Below, one piece after another: positions 20,401-29,300 of a DNA stretch of 64,000 nucleotides. Source of the DNA: Nitrosomonas sp. Nm132 (GTDB taxonomy: Bacteria; Pseudomonadota; Gammaproteobacteria; Burkholderiales; Nitrosomonadaceae); NCBI RefSeq assembly GCF_900100485.1, contig NZ_FNDH01000010.1:17680-81679 (forward strand). The letters are read 5' to 3'. Position 1 is the stretch's first letter. Each line of letters begins with the position of its first letter. The translations under genes were made by a program, and so were the position numbers. Below the pieces are notes generated by a model that searched no databases, was not told the DNA's origin, and saw only the letters and a program-made list of their open reading frames with translations.

Positions 20401-23400
20401 AGGCATTTGACTCCATCTCGGGTGATCTCGCGCAGCAATTGTTCAATGTGCACTGCGATACGATGGACGGTTGCTTCTGAGAAATACTTGCAGGCATAGC
20501 CATATTGCAAGGTAAGTCCATTATTCTCTACCACCGATACGGTCATCGGATAATTGGTCGCTTCCCGGCCTTTGATGCCAGAGATGACGAGCCCGCCCGG
20601 CGTATGCTGTTGCAATGCTTCATCGATGGGATAGTTTTCAAACACTAAAATACTATCGAACAGCCCCTGCCGGCTTTGCCCCGCCCAACGCTGGATTTCA
20701 TACAATGGCGTGTATTCATGCTCGCGAGAAGCCAAATTCTGCATTTGTAAATCACGCAGCCATGCGCCGATGGCAAGTTCAGGCTTAAGTGCAATGCTCA
20801 CTGGCAAAGTATTAATGAAAAGTCCGAGCATCTGATCCGATCCCGGCAAATCTGCCGGCCGGCCCGCGACAGTCACCCCAAAGGTAACTGTCTGCTGACC
20901 CGTATAATGGCCAAGCAGCAAAGCCCACGTAGCTTGTATTAAGGTATTGATCGTAACGTGTTCATGTTTGCAGAAATGGGCCAAATCACGGGTCAAGGTC
21001 CGATGGAGTGGATGAATAGATTCTCCATAGCCTTCATTTGTTGCGGGCGCTGCAACCACATCGGCTAACCGGGTAGATTCAGTGATATGGCGTAGCCGCT
21101 CCTGCCAATACATTTCCGATGTTTTCTGATCGCGATCACTTAACCATGCAATGAAATCCCGGTAGCGAGTACGCGGTGATGGCCCTATCGCACCACCATA
21201 CTGCCGCAGTACTTCACCCAGCAATTGCGAAGTGCTCCAGCCATCCAGCAGCAGATGATGGATCATCATAATGACGTGATATCGATCATCGGTGAGGCGC
21301 ACCACGGCAATCCGGAGCAGCGGTGGTTCTTTCAGATTGATACCTGCCGTGTGCTCGGATAGCGCGAGCGTATCAAGATCCTGCTTCCGATGGGTTAAAG
21401 GATAAGCATCCTGATTACGCCAGTCGTACACGATGAAGGGTAATTCAGCCGTTCTGGCTACCCATTGCAAAGGCACTTTTCCTTCCTGCACGAAACCGGT
21501 GCGCAATATCTCATGACGATCGATCGCAGCCTGCCAGGCAGCCTTGAACCGCTCGACCGACAGATGCTCGATATCAGCGCTCAGTTGAGTGAGATACATG
21601 CCGCCATCCCTATCAAACACGCTATGGAACAGCATGCCAGTCTGCATCGGTGAGAGCGGGTAAAGATCCTCCAGTTGCCCAACGGGAATCGGCAAACTAT
21701 CCAGTTCATCCTGAGTGATCTGAAGCAACGGAAAATCAGTAGGCGTCACCCCGCGAACACCCTTCCTGCAATGACCAATAACCGCTTTAAGTTCAGTCAG
21801 CAACGTAGCGATAAATGTTTCGATCGTTTCTTTGGCATAGCGAGCTTCACTGTAGCTGACTTCCAGACAGAGCTCCCCCTTGTAAATGTGGCTGTTGATT
21901 GAGAGATCATGCTGCTGCACAACGCCTTGATCCATCAAATCACCTATTGGTTCATCGGCCAGTATCCAGGGGGTTTGTTCTTCGAAGCTGGTATCAAATT
22001 GCCCCAGATAATTGAACACCACTTGCGCTTTGGGAAGACCATCGATCACCTTCCGTTGCGCCGCAGTGCCATAGTATTTAAATAAACCATAACCCAATCC
22101 TTTATTGGGTATCTGCCGCAGATTCTCTTTAATATGCTTGATTCTTTGCGGCAAATCACCCGATGGATCGAGGATGACTGGAAACAGCGCAGTAAACCAC
22201 CCGATCGTTCGCGACAAATCGATATCCGAATAAAGATCTTCCCGTCCATGACCTTCCAGGTCTACCCGAATCTTCTGATGTCCGCTCCATTGACATAAGG
22301 CGCTACCCAATGCAGTAAGCAGCAAATCGTTAACTTGTGTGCGGTAAGCGGCGGGAGCGTCTTTGAGCAACGCCTGAGTCTGCGCCTGATCAAGCCTCGC
22401 CGTAATACGGGTACGATTAAACACACTGTTGGAGCCTTCTGGAAAATCACAGGGAAGGGAAACAGGCACATTCATCTGGTTTTGCCAATAGGCAAACTCG
22501 GCTGCATGGCTATCAGGATACTGTTGCAGTCGGTGAGTCCAGGCAGGGTAGCCGGTGATCACTTCGGGCAATCTGATGGCTTCATGGTTCTTCGCCTGGT
22601 GATAAGCGGTTTCAAGATCCTCAATCAAAATACGCCAGGAAACGCCATCAATCACCAAATGATGCACAACCAGCAACAAACGCTGGGATTGATCCGCCAT
22701 CTCGACAAGCATGGCGCGTATCAGCGATCCTTGCTGCAAATTCAAACTACGCTGCGCTTCATTGCATAGTGTCAATAACTGCTCAGCATCTGCCGCCTGC
22801 CGAACCCACAACACATCCTGCATGCTCGATTTAATGGCAATTTGCTGCCATTGATCGTTCGTTTGCTTGCTATAACAGAAATGTAACGCGCTATGATGTT
22901 GCGCAACAACCTGCAGTGCCTGATCCAGCCATGCCGCATGTAAAGGTTGGCAGCTTTTCAGCAGTACCGCCTGATTCCAGTGATGCCGCATAGGAATTGC
23001 TTGGTTAAAAAAATCAAGCTGGATCGGCAGCATGGGAATAGGCGCTGTGATATCCGGCAAGTCATTTTGTTCATGAATAGTTTTAGCAGCTTCCTCCAGC
23101 GGCCTGGCAACACTTGCCAGCGCAGCAATGGTTTGCCGTTCGAACAATTGTCGCGGCGTAATCTTCCAGCCTGCACGGCGTGCTTTGGTCACAATCTGCA
23201 AACTAAGAATGGAATCTCCCCCTAGTTCGAAGAAATTATCCTGGCGGCCGACTTGGCTGATTGCCAGTACCTCTCTCCAGATTACTGTCAGCGCTTCTTC
23301 CACCTCACCCTGCGGCGCCTCATATGGGCACTCGCTGATAAACTCCGGTTCAGGCAATAGTTTGCGATCGACTTTACCGTTTGCATTCAGCGGCAGACGC

Positions 23401-26354
23401 TCCAGTATGACGATCGCCGAAGGCACCATATAATCCGGCAAAGCTTTCCCTATCGATTCGCGCAATACGACAGTATCTACCGTGCTGCCCGCATGCAGCG
23501 AGACATAAGCCACCAGCCTGGCGCCACTGGGCGCTTCCTTGGCGGCCACCACGGCTTCTCTCACTTCAGGGTGTGACAACAGCTGCGCTTCAATTTCCCC
23601 AAGCTCTATGCGGAAACCCCGTATCTTGACTTGATGATCCAATCGTCCCAGGTAGTCAATCTGCCCATCGGCGCGCCATCTCGCCAGATCGCCAGTCCGG
23701 TACAGCCGTCCGCCCTTGTCATCAAAGGGATCCGCGATAAATCGCTCGGCGGTCAAACCAGGTTTGTTTAGATAGCCGCGAGCTAATCCTACTCCCCCTA
23801 GATAAAGCTCCCCAGCAACTCCCAGTGGAACCAGATTAAGTTCTGAATCAAGAACATAAGCAACGCGATCTCCGACAGGATAACCGATGGGCATATAAGC
23901 TGACTCGAATCGAGTACCCGGATAGGCTTTCGAAATTAAAGGTGTGATGACCGTCTCGGTAGGACCATAGCCGTTAATGATGCGCGGAGGTTGCAGTGTT
24001 TCCTGAATAAAATCAAAGCTGGCCCGGCTCATTGCTTCGCCACCGACTGTGTAGGAACGAATCGGTAAACTCCGGCCTGCACTGCCCGTCAATTCAGCCA
24101 GTTGCTGCAGATAACCCGGTGTGAAACAGGCGATGGTGATGCGATGTTGGATAATCTCGGAGACGGTACGGTCAACAGACCAGAAATCGTTGTCCCGCGG
24201 CATTAATGCCGCGCCAAAGGCCAGCGGCACCAGCCAGCGTTCATGCGCCCCGTCGAAATTGATCGAGGCAAACTGCAGTTCCCGGTCTGCAGGCGTCATA
24301 CCGTAAAGCTTACCGATTGCTTGGACATGCATTGACAACGGTTCATGAGTGACCGCTACCCCCTTGGGTTTTCCGGTGGAACCGGAAGTATAGATGAGGT
24401 AAGCGAGATGCTCGCCATGCAGACTCACCTGCGGATTGTTCTGCGGCCAATCTGTCAGATCGAGTGTGTCCAGTTCCACAACCTGGCACCCTTCGGCATG
24501 CGGGATCCGCTCTCTGATCGCGCTTTGCGTCAACAGCAACGCAATGGCGCTGTCCCTCACCATGTAATGCAGACGCTCCCGCGGGTACGCCGGGTCGAGC
24601 GGCACATATGCACCGCCCGCCTTGAGGATCGCCAGCAGACCGACGATCATCTCGATCGAGCGTTCCGCTGCAATCCCCACTCGGGTTTCCGGTGTAACCC
24701 CCAATGCAATCAACCGGTGCGCCAGCCGGTTGGCCCGGCGGTTTAATTCGGCATAGCTGAGTTCCGTATCGCCAAAGATCAGTGCAATCGCTTCCGGTCG
24801 CTCGGCTACCTGCCGCTCAATCAGGCGGTGCACCGGCTCGGTATCGGCATAGCGCCGTTGGTTCACCCCCCATGCCTTAAGCTGCGCCAGCTCCGCTTCA
24901 CTCAGCAGAGCAATGTCGCCCAGCCTGCATTCCGGATGCCCGGCCAGCTGTTCAAGGAGGTGCAGATAATGCGCTCCAAGGCGCTGGATGGTGGCCGGCT
25001 CGAATAACTCGCCAGCATAGGTGAAGCGGGCGCTAAACTGCCCATTTGGCTTTTCTACGGTATCCAGCGTCAATTCAAACTGGGCTGTCTGGCCGCTCAG
25101 TTCATATTCCTCTACCTTAAGCCCTGGCAATTGCTCCAAGGCGCGACGATCCAGGCGCAGGTGATTGAACATGACCTGAAACAGCGGCTGTTGCGTTAAA
25201 CTGCGCTCCGGCTGCAAAGCTTCCACCAGTTGCTCAAACGGCAGATCCTGGTGCATCTGGGCAGCCAGCGCGGCTTCACGGGTCTGTTCGAGAATGAGGC
25301 TGAGCGGAGTGCGTCCGTCGATGCGGTTACGCAATACCTGGGTATTCACGAAGAAACCTACCATATGTTCGATTTCCACCCGGTGGCGATTGGCGATCGG
25401 CACGCCGATACGGATATCGTTCTGGCCGGTGTAGCGTTGCAGCAACGCCTGGAAACCCGCCAGCAATGCCATGAAAAGGGTCGCCCCCTGGCGCTGCGCC
25501 TGCTGCTGCAGGCGGGCAATCAGTAGCGCCGGTAACGCAAAGTCATGCCGCGCGGCCCGATAATGGGCGCTGGCCAGGCGCGGGTGATCGGTGGGCAGTT
25601 GCAGCACCGGCTGATTCTCCCCGAGCTGCTTGCGCCAGTAACTCAGCTGGCGCTCTTTTTCGCCCGCTTCCAGCCAGTTGCGCTGCCACATGGCATAATC
25701 CGCGTACTGAATCGTGAGCGCCGGCAGTGAAGGTTCCCGGCCCTGCAGCCGCGCCCGGTACTGGGCCGCGAATTCTTCAATGAGTATGTGGTTCGACCAG
25801 GCATCCGAGATGATGTGGTGCATCACTACCACCAACAGGTGCTCTTCCGGTGTGATGCGGATCAGCGCCAGCCTCAGCAGCGGGTCACGGGTGAGATCGA
25901 ACGCGGCCGCATTGATCCGCTTGGCGGCTTCCTGCGCGTGCCTCGCGCGCTGCTCCGCTGGCCAATCGCACAGATCGATCAGGGGGATTTCCAGCTTGCG
26001 TTCTGCTTCTACCAGCTGCTCTGGCAATCCTTGCGCATTCACCCGGAATACCGTGCGCAACGCTTCATGCCTGGCGACCAACGCCTGAAAACTCGCCTGC
26101 AATACCTCAATATCCAGCTTCCCCACCAGACGCAAGGCGCCGCTCAAATGGTACGCAGTACTCAGCGGCTCCAGTTGCCATAAAAACCATTGACGTTGCT
26201 GCGCGTAGGAAAGTACGCTTCGGTTCTGCGGTGGCTGTTGAATAATCGGGAGAAGAGAGAAGTCGATCCCTCGTTGTTTCAATCCACTGAGGAATGCTTT
26301 TTGTTTCTCACGTGAGAGCGCAGAAAATCGCTCGGCAATATCCTGTTTATTCAA
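14412..26354 (-). CDS. Nonribosomal peptide synthetase, C-A-PCP-E-C-A-PCP-C-A-PCP-TE
   Basis: A 3980-residue, three-module synthetase ending the assembly line. By motif: C1 about 40-475 (HHIISDAW), A1 500-1000, PCP1 near 1046 (GGDSILSL), E 1100-1530 (HHLVIDGVSW, EGHGRED), C2 1545-1980 (HHLLLDGWS), A2 2010-2510, PCP2 near 2561, C3 2620-3050 (HHILLDGWG), A3 3080-3585, PCP3 near 3636, TE 3695-3960 (GWSLGG). Reading the A-pocket positions by eye gives DGEGTGGITK (A1), DGEAHGTVTK (A2) and DGEAVGGVTK (A3). A1 and A3 resemble codes I associate with acylated hydroxyornithine, and A2 is a relative. The E domain makes the first of these residues D-configured. The TE releases the chain as an acid or a ring. 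The start is 6 bp after the stop of the preceding NRPS. Confidence 0.93.
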   Translation of the reverse strand: MNKQDIAERFSALSREKQKAFLSGLKQRGIDFSLLPIIQQPPQNRSVLSYAQQRQWFLWQLEPLSTAYHLSGALRLVGKLDIEVLQASFQALVARHEALRTVFRVNAQGLPEQLVEAERKLEIPLIDLCDWPAEQRARHAQEAAKRINAAAFDLTRDPLLRLALIRITPEEHLLVVVMHHIISDAWSNHILIEEFAAQYRARLQGREPSLPALTIQYADYAMWQRNWLEAGEKERQLSYWRKQLGENQPVLQLPTDHPRLASAHYRAARHDFALPALLIARLQQQAQRQGATLFMALLAGFQALLQRYTGQNDIRIGVPIANRHRVEIEHMVGFFVNTQVLRNRIDGRTPLSLILEQTREAALAAQMHQDLPFEQLVEALQPERSLTQQPLFQVMFNHLRLDRRALEQLPGLKVEEYELSGQTAQFELTLDTVEKPNGQFSARFTYAGELFEPATIQRLGAHYLHLLEQLAGHPECRLGDIALLSEAELAQLKAWGVNQRRYADTEPVHRLIERQVAERPEAIALIFGDTELSYAELNRRANRLAHRLIALGVTPETRVGIAAERSIEMIVGLLAILKAGGAYVPLDPAYPRERLHYMVRDSAIALLLTQSAIRERIPHAEGCQVVELDTLDLTDWPQNNPQVSLHGEHLAYLIYTSGSTGKPKGVAVTHEPLSMHVQAIGKLYGMTPADRELQFASINFDGAHERWLVPLAFGAALMPRDNDFWSVDRTVSEIIQHRITIACFTPGYLQQLAELTGSAGRSLPIRSYTVGGEAMSRASFDFIQETLQPPRIINGYGPTETVITPLISKAYPGTRFESAYMPIGYPVGDRVAYVLDSELNLVPLGVAGELYLGGVGLARGYLNKPGLTAERFIADPFDDKGGRLYRTGDLARWRADGQIDYLGRLDHQVKIRGFRIELGEIEAQLLSHPEVREAVVAAKEAPSGARLVAYVSLHAGSTVDTVVLRESIGKALPDYMVPSAIVILERLPLNANGKVDRKLLPEPEFISECPYEAPQGEVEEALTVIWREVLAISQVGRQDNFFELGGDSILSLQIVTKARRAGWKITPRQLFERQTIAALASVARPLEEAAKTIHEQNDLPDITAPIPMLPIQLDFFNQAIPMRHHWNQAVLLKSCQPLHAAWLDQALQVVAQHHSALHFCYSKQTNDQWQQIAIKSSMQDVLWVRQAADAEQLLTLCNEAQRSLNLQQGSLIRAMLVEMADQSQRLLLVVHHLVIDGVSWRILIEDLETAYHQAKNHEAIRLPEVITGYPAWTHRLQQYPDSHAAEFAYWQNQMNVPVSLPCDFPEGSNSVFNRTRITARLDQAQTQALLKDAPAAYRTQVNDLLLTALGSALCQWSGHQKIRVDLEGHGREDLYSDIDLSRTIGWFTALFPVILDPSGDLPQRIKHIKENLRQIPNKGLGYGLFKYYGTAAQRKVIDGLPKAQVVFNYLGQFDTSFEEQTPWILADEPIGDLMDQGVVQQHDLSINSHIYKGELCLEVSYSEARYAKETIETFIATLLTELKAVIGHCRKGVRGVTPTDFPLLQITQDELDSLPIPVGQLEDLYPLSPMQTGMLFHSVFDRDGGMYLTQLSADIEHLSVERFKAAWQAAIDRHEILRTGFVQEGKVPLQWVARTAELPFIVYDWRNQDAYPLTHRKQDLDTLALSEHTAGINLKEPPLLRIAVVRLTDDRYHVIMMIHHLLLDGWSTSQLLGEVLRQYGGAIGPSPRTRYRDFIAWLSDRDQKTSEMYWQERLRHITESTRLADVVAAPATNEGYGESIHPLHRTLTRDLAHFCKHEHVTINTLIQATWALLLGHYTGQQTVTFGVTVAGRPADLPGSDQMLGLFINTLPVSIALKPELAIGAWLRDLQMQNLASREHEYTPLYEIQRWAGQSRQGLFDSILVFENYPIDEALQQHTPGGLVISGIKGREATNYPMTVSVVENNGLTLQYGYACKYFSEATVHRIAVHIEQLLREITRDGVKCLGDIALLNAAEWHQLKAWGINERRYANAEPVHRLIERQVIAHPDATALIFGETELSYAELNRQANRLAHRLIALGIKPESRVGIAVERSIDMVIGLLATLKAGAAYVPLDPDYPRERLNHMVADSAIELLLTQSPLRARIPHVEGCHVLELDAQDWVGWPENNPDVSLHGEHLAYIIYTSGSTGKPKGVGVAHHALVEHAYIAIDFFKLRSTDRMLQFSTINFDGFVEQLFPPLCAGAAIVLRGPMLWDSEAFYRELMDKRITVADLTTAYWFLLVQDFAKLGPRDYGALRQVHAGGEAMSPEGIKAWRQAGMNAITLLNTYGPTEAIVTATVADCGGNYPDSGPGSVQVTIGKPLPARRIYLLDANLALAMPGIPGELCIGGELLARGYLNRPELTAERFIADPFDDKGGRLYRTGDLARWRSDGQIEYLGRLDHQVKIRGFRIELGEIEAQLLLQPEVREAVVIAKEGPSGARLVAYISLHAGSTLDTTVLRESVGTALPDYMMPSAMVVLESLPLNANGKVDRELLPEPEFVSADQYEAPHGEVEEALAAIWAEVLGINQVGRNDNFFEVGGDSILSLQIVTKARRAGWKITPRQLFERQTIAALARAAEAMAEPVTEELSLKKAQLQDYLDAGIIATLPFGNSEIEDIYPLSPTQEGMLFHTLEAPGTGLYVNQISVEVEGLDAARLTQAWQAMVARHPVLRTGFLWRAGLARPSQIVFKQVEAPVSHLDWRGKDRLEERIIAYADQELKREFDFLNPPLARLSLIQIGENRHQLVWTKHHILLDGWGDSMLISDWLRCYNGETLAQPGPDYGVYVRWLAKQTAQAAQHFWQVELDHIDGPTLLAESVGKGVKKEQRSDFAQIYTHLSSDETRRLQAFVQQAHVTLNTFVQVAWALLLQRYTGKQTVIFGATVAGRPPSLPQADEILGLFINMIPIPVARRSELTVSEYLVSLQETNARLRDYEHTALADIQRWAGFPGQPLFDSIVVFENYPINAALRSNELYGLRFGDIAGKGLTGYAMDLQVTVGDTLEIEYAYGCNDFTDEFVLELRSHMECLMREMMTYPQRVVGELGGVGKERLAQLFLLRGDANLSDTLSRAYQPVHHLIERNAAHQPDAIALLMGEQEMAYAELNRRANQLAHHLIRLGAGPEICIGVAMERSLDIIVTLLAILKSGAAYVPLDVDYPAGRLSFMMKDSALSLLITQSKVLAKLEFNSAVPVLVMDTLELEAEPTSNPAIAVHEHNLAYVIYTSGSTGLPKGVAVTHGPLAMHCQATAHIYGMSPRSCELLFMSFSFDGAHERWLTALTIGAGLAVRDQELWTAEQTYDALHHYGITNAAFPPAYLGQVAEWAVPRNDPPPVELYVFGGEAMPKASYDLVRKTLRPRTLINGYGPTETVVTPLIWKTDASNSFECAYAPIGRPVGERVVYVLDVDMQLVPMGIVGELYIGGYGLARGYLGRAGLTAERFVADPFDEHGGRLYRTGDLVRWMEDGNIEYVGRADHQVKIRGFRIELGEIEARIREVTGIAEAAVTVHQGAIGAQLVAYIVPVAPVTGQSAQNLIAQLKLTLAKRLPEYMLPAHFMTLTALPRLPSGKLDRKALPEPDCLPGERYQAPSTPEARLIAEIWQEVLGVEQVGETDNFFALGGDSLSSLKVMARMRNLTDVKLDFKLRDLIQRPTIASLLGLDKRTIASASGLLALNQPSGNGERKPLFCIHAGLGTVFDYQPLARQLQGVRTVYGLPCRMLADPAHQDISLRQMAEDYCSMIRSVQPEGPYHLLGWSLGGTLAVMMADLLEANRQTVAFLGLIDPYVPGTAPLQRDDWREDFLDFISVAIPGGEPDDALKAALSSQSAGVVSKQAIADLLERMLAIKQAESQTSGQTAIQGYADMGVEELAHIFLVARHLKTLSLRVGALRPLRSQTTCWWAATREVGDRLTLEQQIKPAEIRSIEIDVDHFDIVRAGSLLLGIQSLLTTVLTSSTDGKENVCVKENL
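24358..26195 (-). repeat. 1.84-kb direct repeat, copy in three-module NRPS
   Basis: Bases 24358-26195 match 27685-29522 at a constant offset of 3327 with no difference that I could find, and the encoded roughly 610 residues are the same. The block covers nearly the whole C domain and the first part of the A domain, and ends at the A3 core motif SGSTGKPKG. Beyond it the A-domain centres differ completely, then become similar again after the pocket. Confidence 0.9.
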
Positions 26355-26360
26355 TTCTAC

Positions 26361-29300
26361 TCAGTTCCCTAATAAATCCAGTAATTCCGACATTTCGTGT
26401 AATGCGGTATTTTCTTTAGATCGCAACGAATATTTATCCTGGATAACAGACGCCATATCCCTCAATACAGGATTCTCAAAATATAAATGTAGCGGCAACG
26501 AAATAGACAGGCGCTGCCGCAATTTCTGCTGAACCTGCAGCACTGCCAGGGAGTGCCCTCCTGACATAAAGAAGTGGTCATTGCGTCCGACTTGGCTGAT
26601 GCCCAGCACTTCCACCCAGACTGCCGCCAACGTCTCTTCCACTTCGCCTTGCGGTGCTTCATAAGCATCCGCGCCGGCAAATTCCGGCTCAGGCAACAGC
26701 TTACGATCGACTTTGCCGTTTGCATTCAGCGGCAGACGCTCCAGCATGACGATCGCCGAAGGCACCATATAATCCGGCAAAGCTTTCCCTATCGATTCGC
26801 GCAATACGGCAGTATCTACCGTGCTGCCCGCATGCAGCGAGACATAAGCCACCAGCCTGGCGCCACTGGGCGCTTCCTTAGCGGCCACCACAGCTTCTCT
26901 CACTTCAGGGTGTGACAACAGCTGCGCTTCAATTTCCCCAAGCTCTATGCGGAAACCCCGTATCTTGACCTGATAATCGAGCCGCCCCAAGTATTCAATC
27001 TGCCCATCGGCGCGCCATCTCGCCAGATCGCCAGTCCGGTACAGCCGTCCGCCCTCGTCAGCAAAAGGATCCGCGATAAACCGCTCGGCGGTTAAACCAG
27101 GTTTGTTTAGATAACCACGCGCAAGCCCCATGCCACCAAGATACAATTCTCCCACCACACCATACGGCACCGGCTTCATTTCCGCATCGAGGATATAAAG
27201 CTGGGTCGCAGCAATAGGGTTACCAAGCGAGATGGCTCGCTGATCGATCCTGCCGATAACCGACCAAATAGTCGTTTCTGTGGGACCATACATATTCCAC
27301 AACTCGACATTCAATGCGCGCAACTGATCAACCAAGTCTATGGGCAACGCTTCCCCACCGCATAGACATTTAAGAGGAGGTTGATTCTCTTCTTCTGGTA
27401 AAGCCTGCCATCCACTTGCCAGCAACACCCGCCATCCAGCTGGAGTAGACTGGAGAATACTTACCTGGTAGGTCTGGAGTAATTGCGCGAGTATCGATCC
27501 ATCATGACTTGCTGCCTGTGGCGCCAGTACCAGCCGCGCGCCGGCACTCAGAGGCAGATAAATCTCCAGGCCAGCAATATCGAATGAAAGCGCAGTGACG
27601 GATACCAAGGTATCCTTGACTGTCATACCCGGCAACTCAAGCATACTCATTACGAAGTGACTCAATGCATGATGGCGCACCATCACCCCCTTGGGTTTTC
27701 CGGTGGAACCGGAAGTATAGATGAGGTAAGCGAGATGCTCGCCATGCAGACTCACCTGCGGATTGTTCTGCGGCCAATCTGTCAGATCGAGTGTGTCCAG
27801 TTCCACAACCTGGCACCCTTCGGCATGCGGGATCCGCTCTCTGATCGCGCTTTGCGTCAACAGCAACGCAATGGCGCTGTCCCTCACCATGTAATGCAGA
27901 CGCTCCCGCGGGTACGCCGGGTCGAGCGGCACATATGCACCGCCCGCCTTGAGGATCGCCAGCAGACCGACGATCATCTCGATCGAGCGTTCCGCTGCAA
28001 TCCCCACTCGGGTTTCCGGTGTAACCCCCAATGCAATCAACCGGTGCGCCAGCCGGTTGGCCCGGCGGTTTAATTCGGCATAGCTGAGTTCCGTATCGCC
28101 AAAGATCAGTGCAATCGCTTCCGGTCGCTCGGCTACCTGCCGCTCAATCAGGCGGTGCACCGGCTCGGTATCGGCATAGCGCCGTTGGTTCACCCCCCAT
28201 GCCTTAAGCTGCGCCAGCTCCGCTTCACTCAGCAGAGCAATGTCGCCCAGCCTGCATTCCGGATGCCCGGCCAGCTGTTCAAGGAGGTGCAGATAATGCG
28301 CTCCAAGGCGCTGGATGGTGGCCGGCTCGAATAACTCGCCAGCATAGGTGAAGCGGGCGCTAAACTGCCCATTTGGCTTTTCTACGGTATCCAGCGTCAA
28401 TTCAAACTGGGCTGTCTGGCCGCTCAGTTCATATTCCTCTACCTTAAGCCCTGGCAATTGCTCCAAGGCGCGACGATCCAGGCGCAGGTGATTGAACATG
28501 ACCTGAAACAGCGGCTGTTGCGTTAAACTGCGCTCCGGCTGCAAAGCTTCCACCAGTTGCTCAAACGGCAGATCCTGGTGCATCTGGGCAGCCAGCGCGG
28601 CTTCACGGGTCTGTTCGAGAATGAGGCTGAGCGGAGTGCGTCCGTCGATGCGGTTACGCAATACCTGGGTATTCACGAAGAAACCTACCATATGTTCGAT
28701 TTCCACCCGGTGGCGATTGGCGATCGGCACGCCGATACGGATATCGTTCTGGCCGGTGTAGCGTTGCAGCAACGCCTGGAAACCCGCCAGCAATGCCATG
28801 AAAAGGGTCGCCCCCTGGCGCTGCGCCTGCTGCTGCAGGCGGGCAATCAGTAGCGCCGGTAACGCAAAGTCATGCCGCGCGGCCCGATAATGGGCGCTGG
28901 CCAGGCGCGGGTGATCGGTGGGCAGTTGCAGCACCGGCTGATTCTCCCCGAGCTGCTTGCGCCAGTAACTCAGCTGGCGCTCTTTTTCGCCCGCTTCCAG
29001 CCAGTTGCGCTGCCACATGGCATAATCCGCGTACTGAATCGTGAGCGCCGGCAGTGAAGGTTCCCGGCCCTGCAGCCGCGCCCGGTACTGGGCCGCGAAT
29101 TCTTCAATGAGTATGTGGTTCGACCAGGCATCCGAGATGATGTGGTGCATCACTACCACCAACAGGTGCTCTTCCGGTGTGATGCGGATCAGCGCCAGCC
29201 TCAGCAGCGGGTCACGGGTGAGATCGAACGCGGCCGCATTGATCCGCTTGGCGGCTTCCTGCGCGTGCCTCGCGCGCTGCTCCGCTGGCCAATCGCACAG

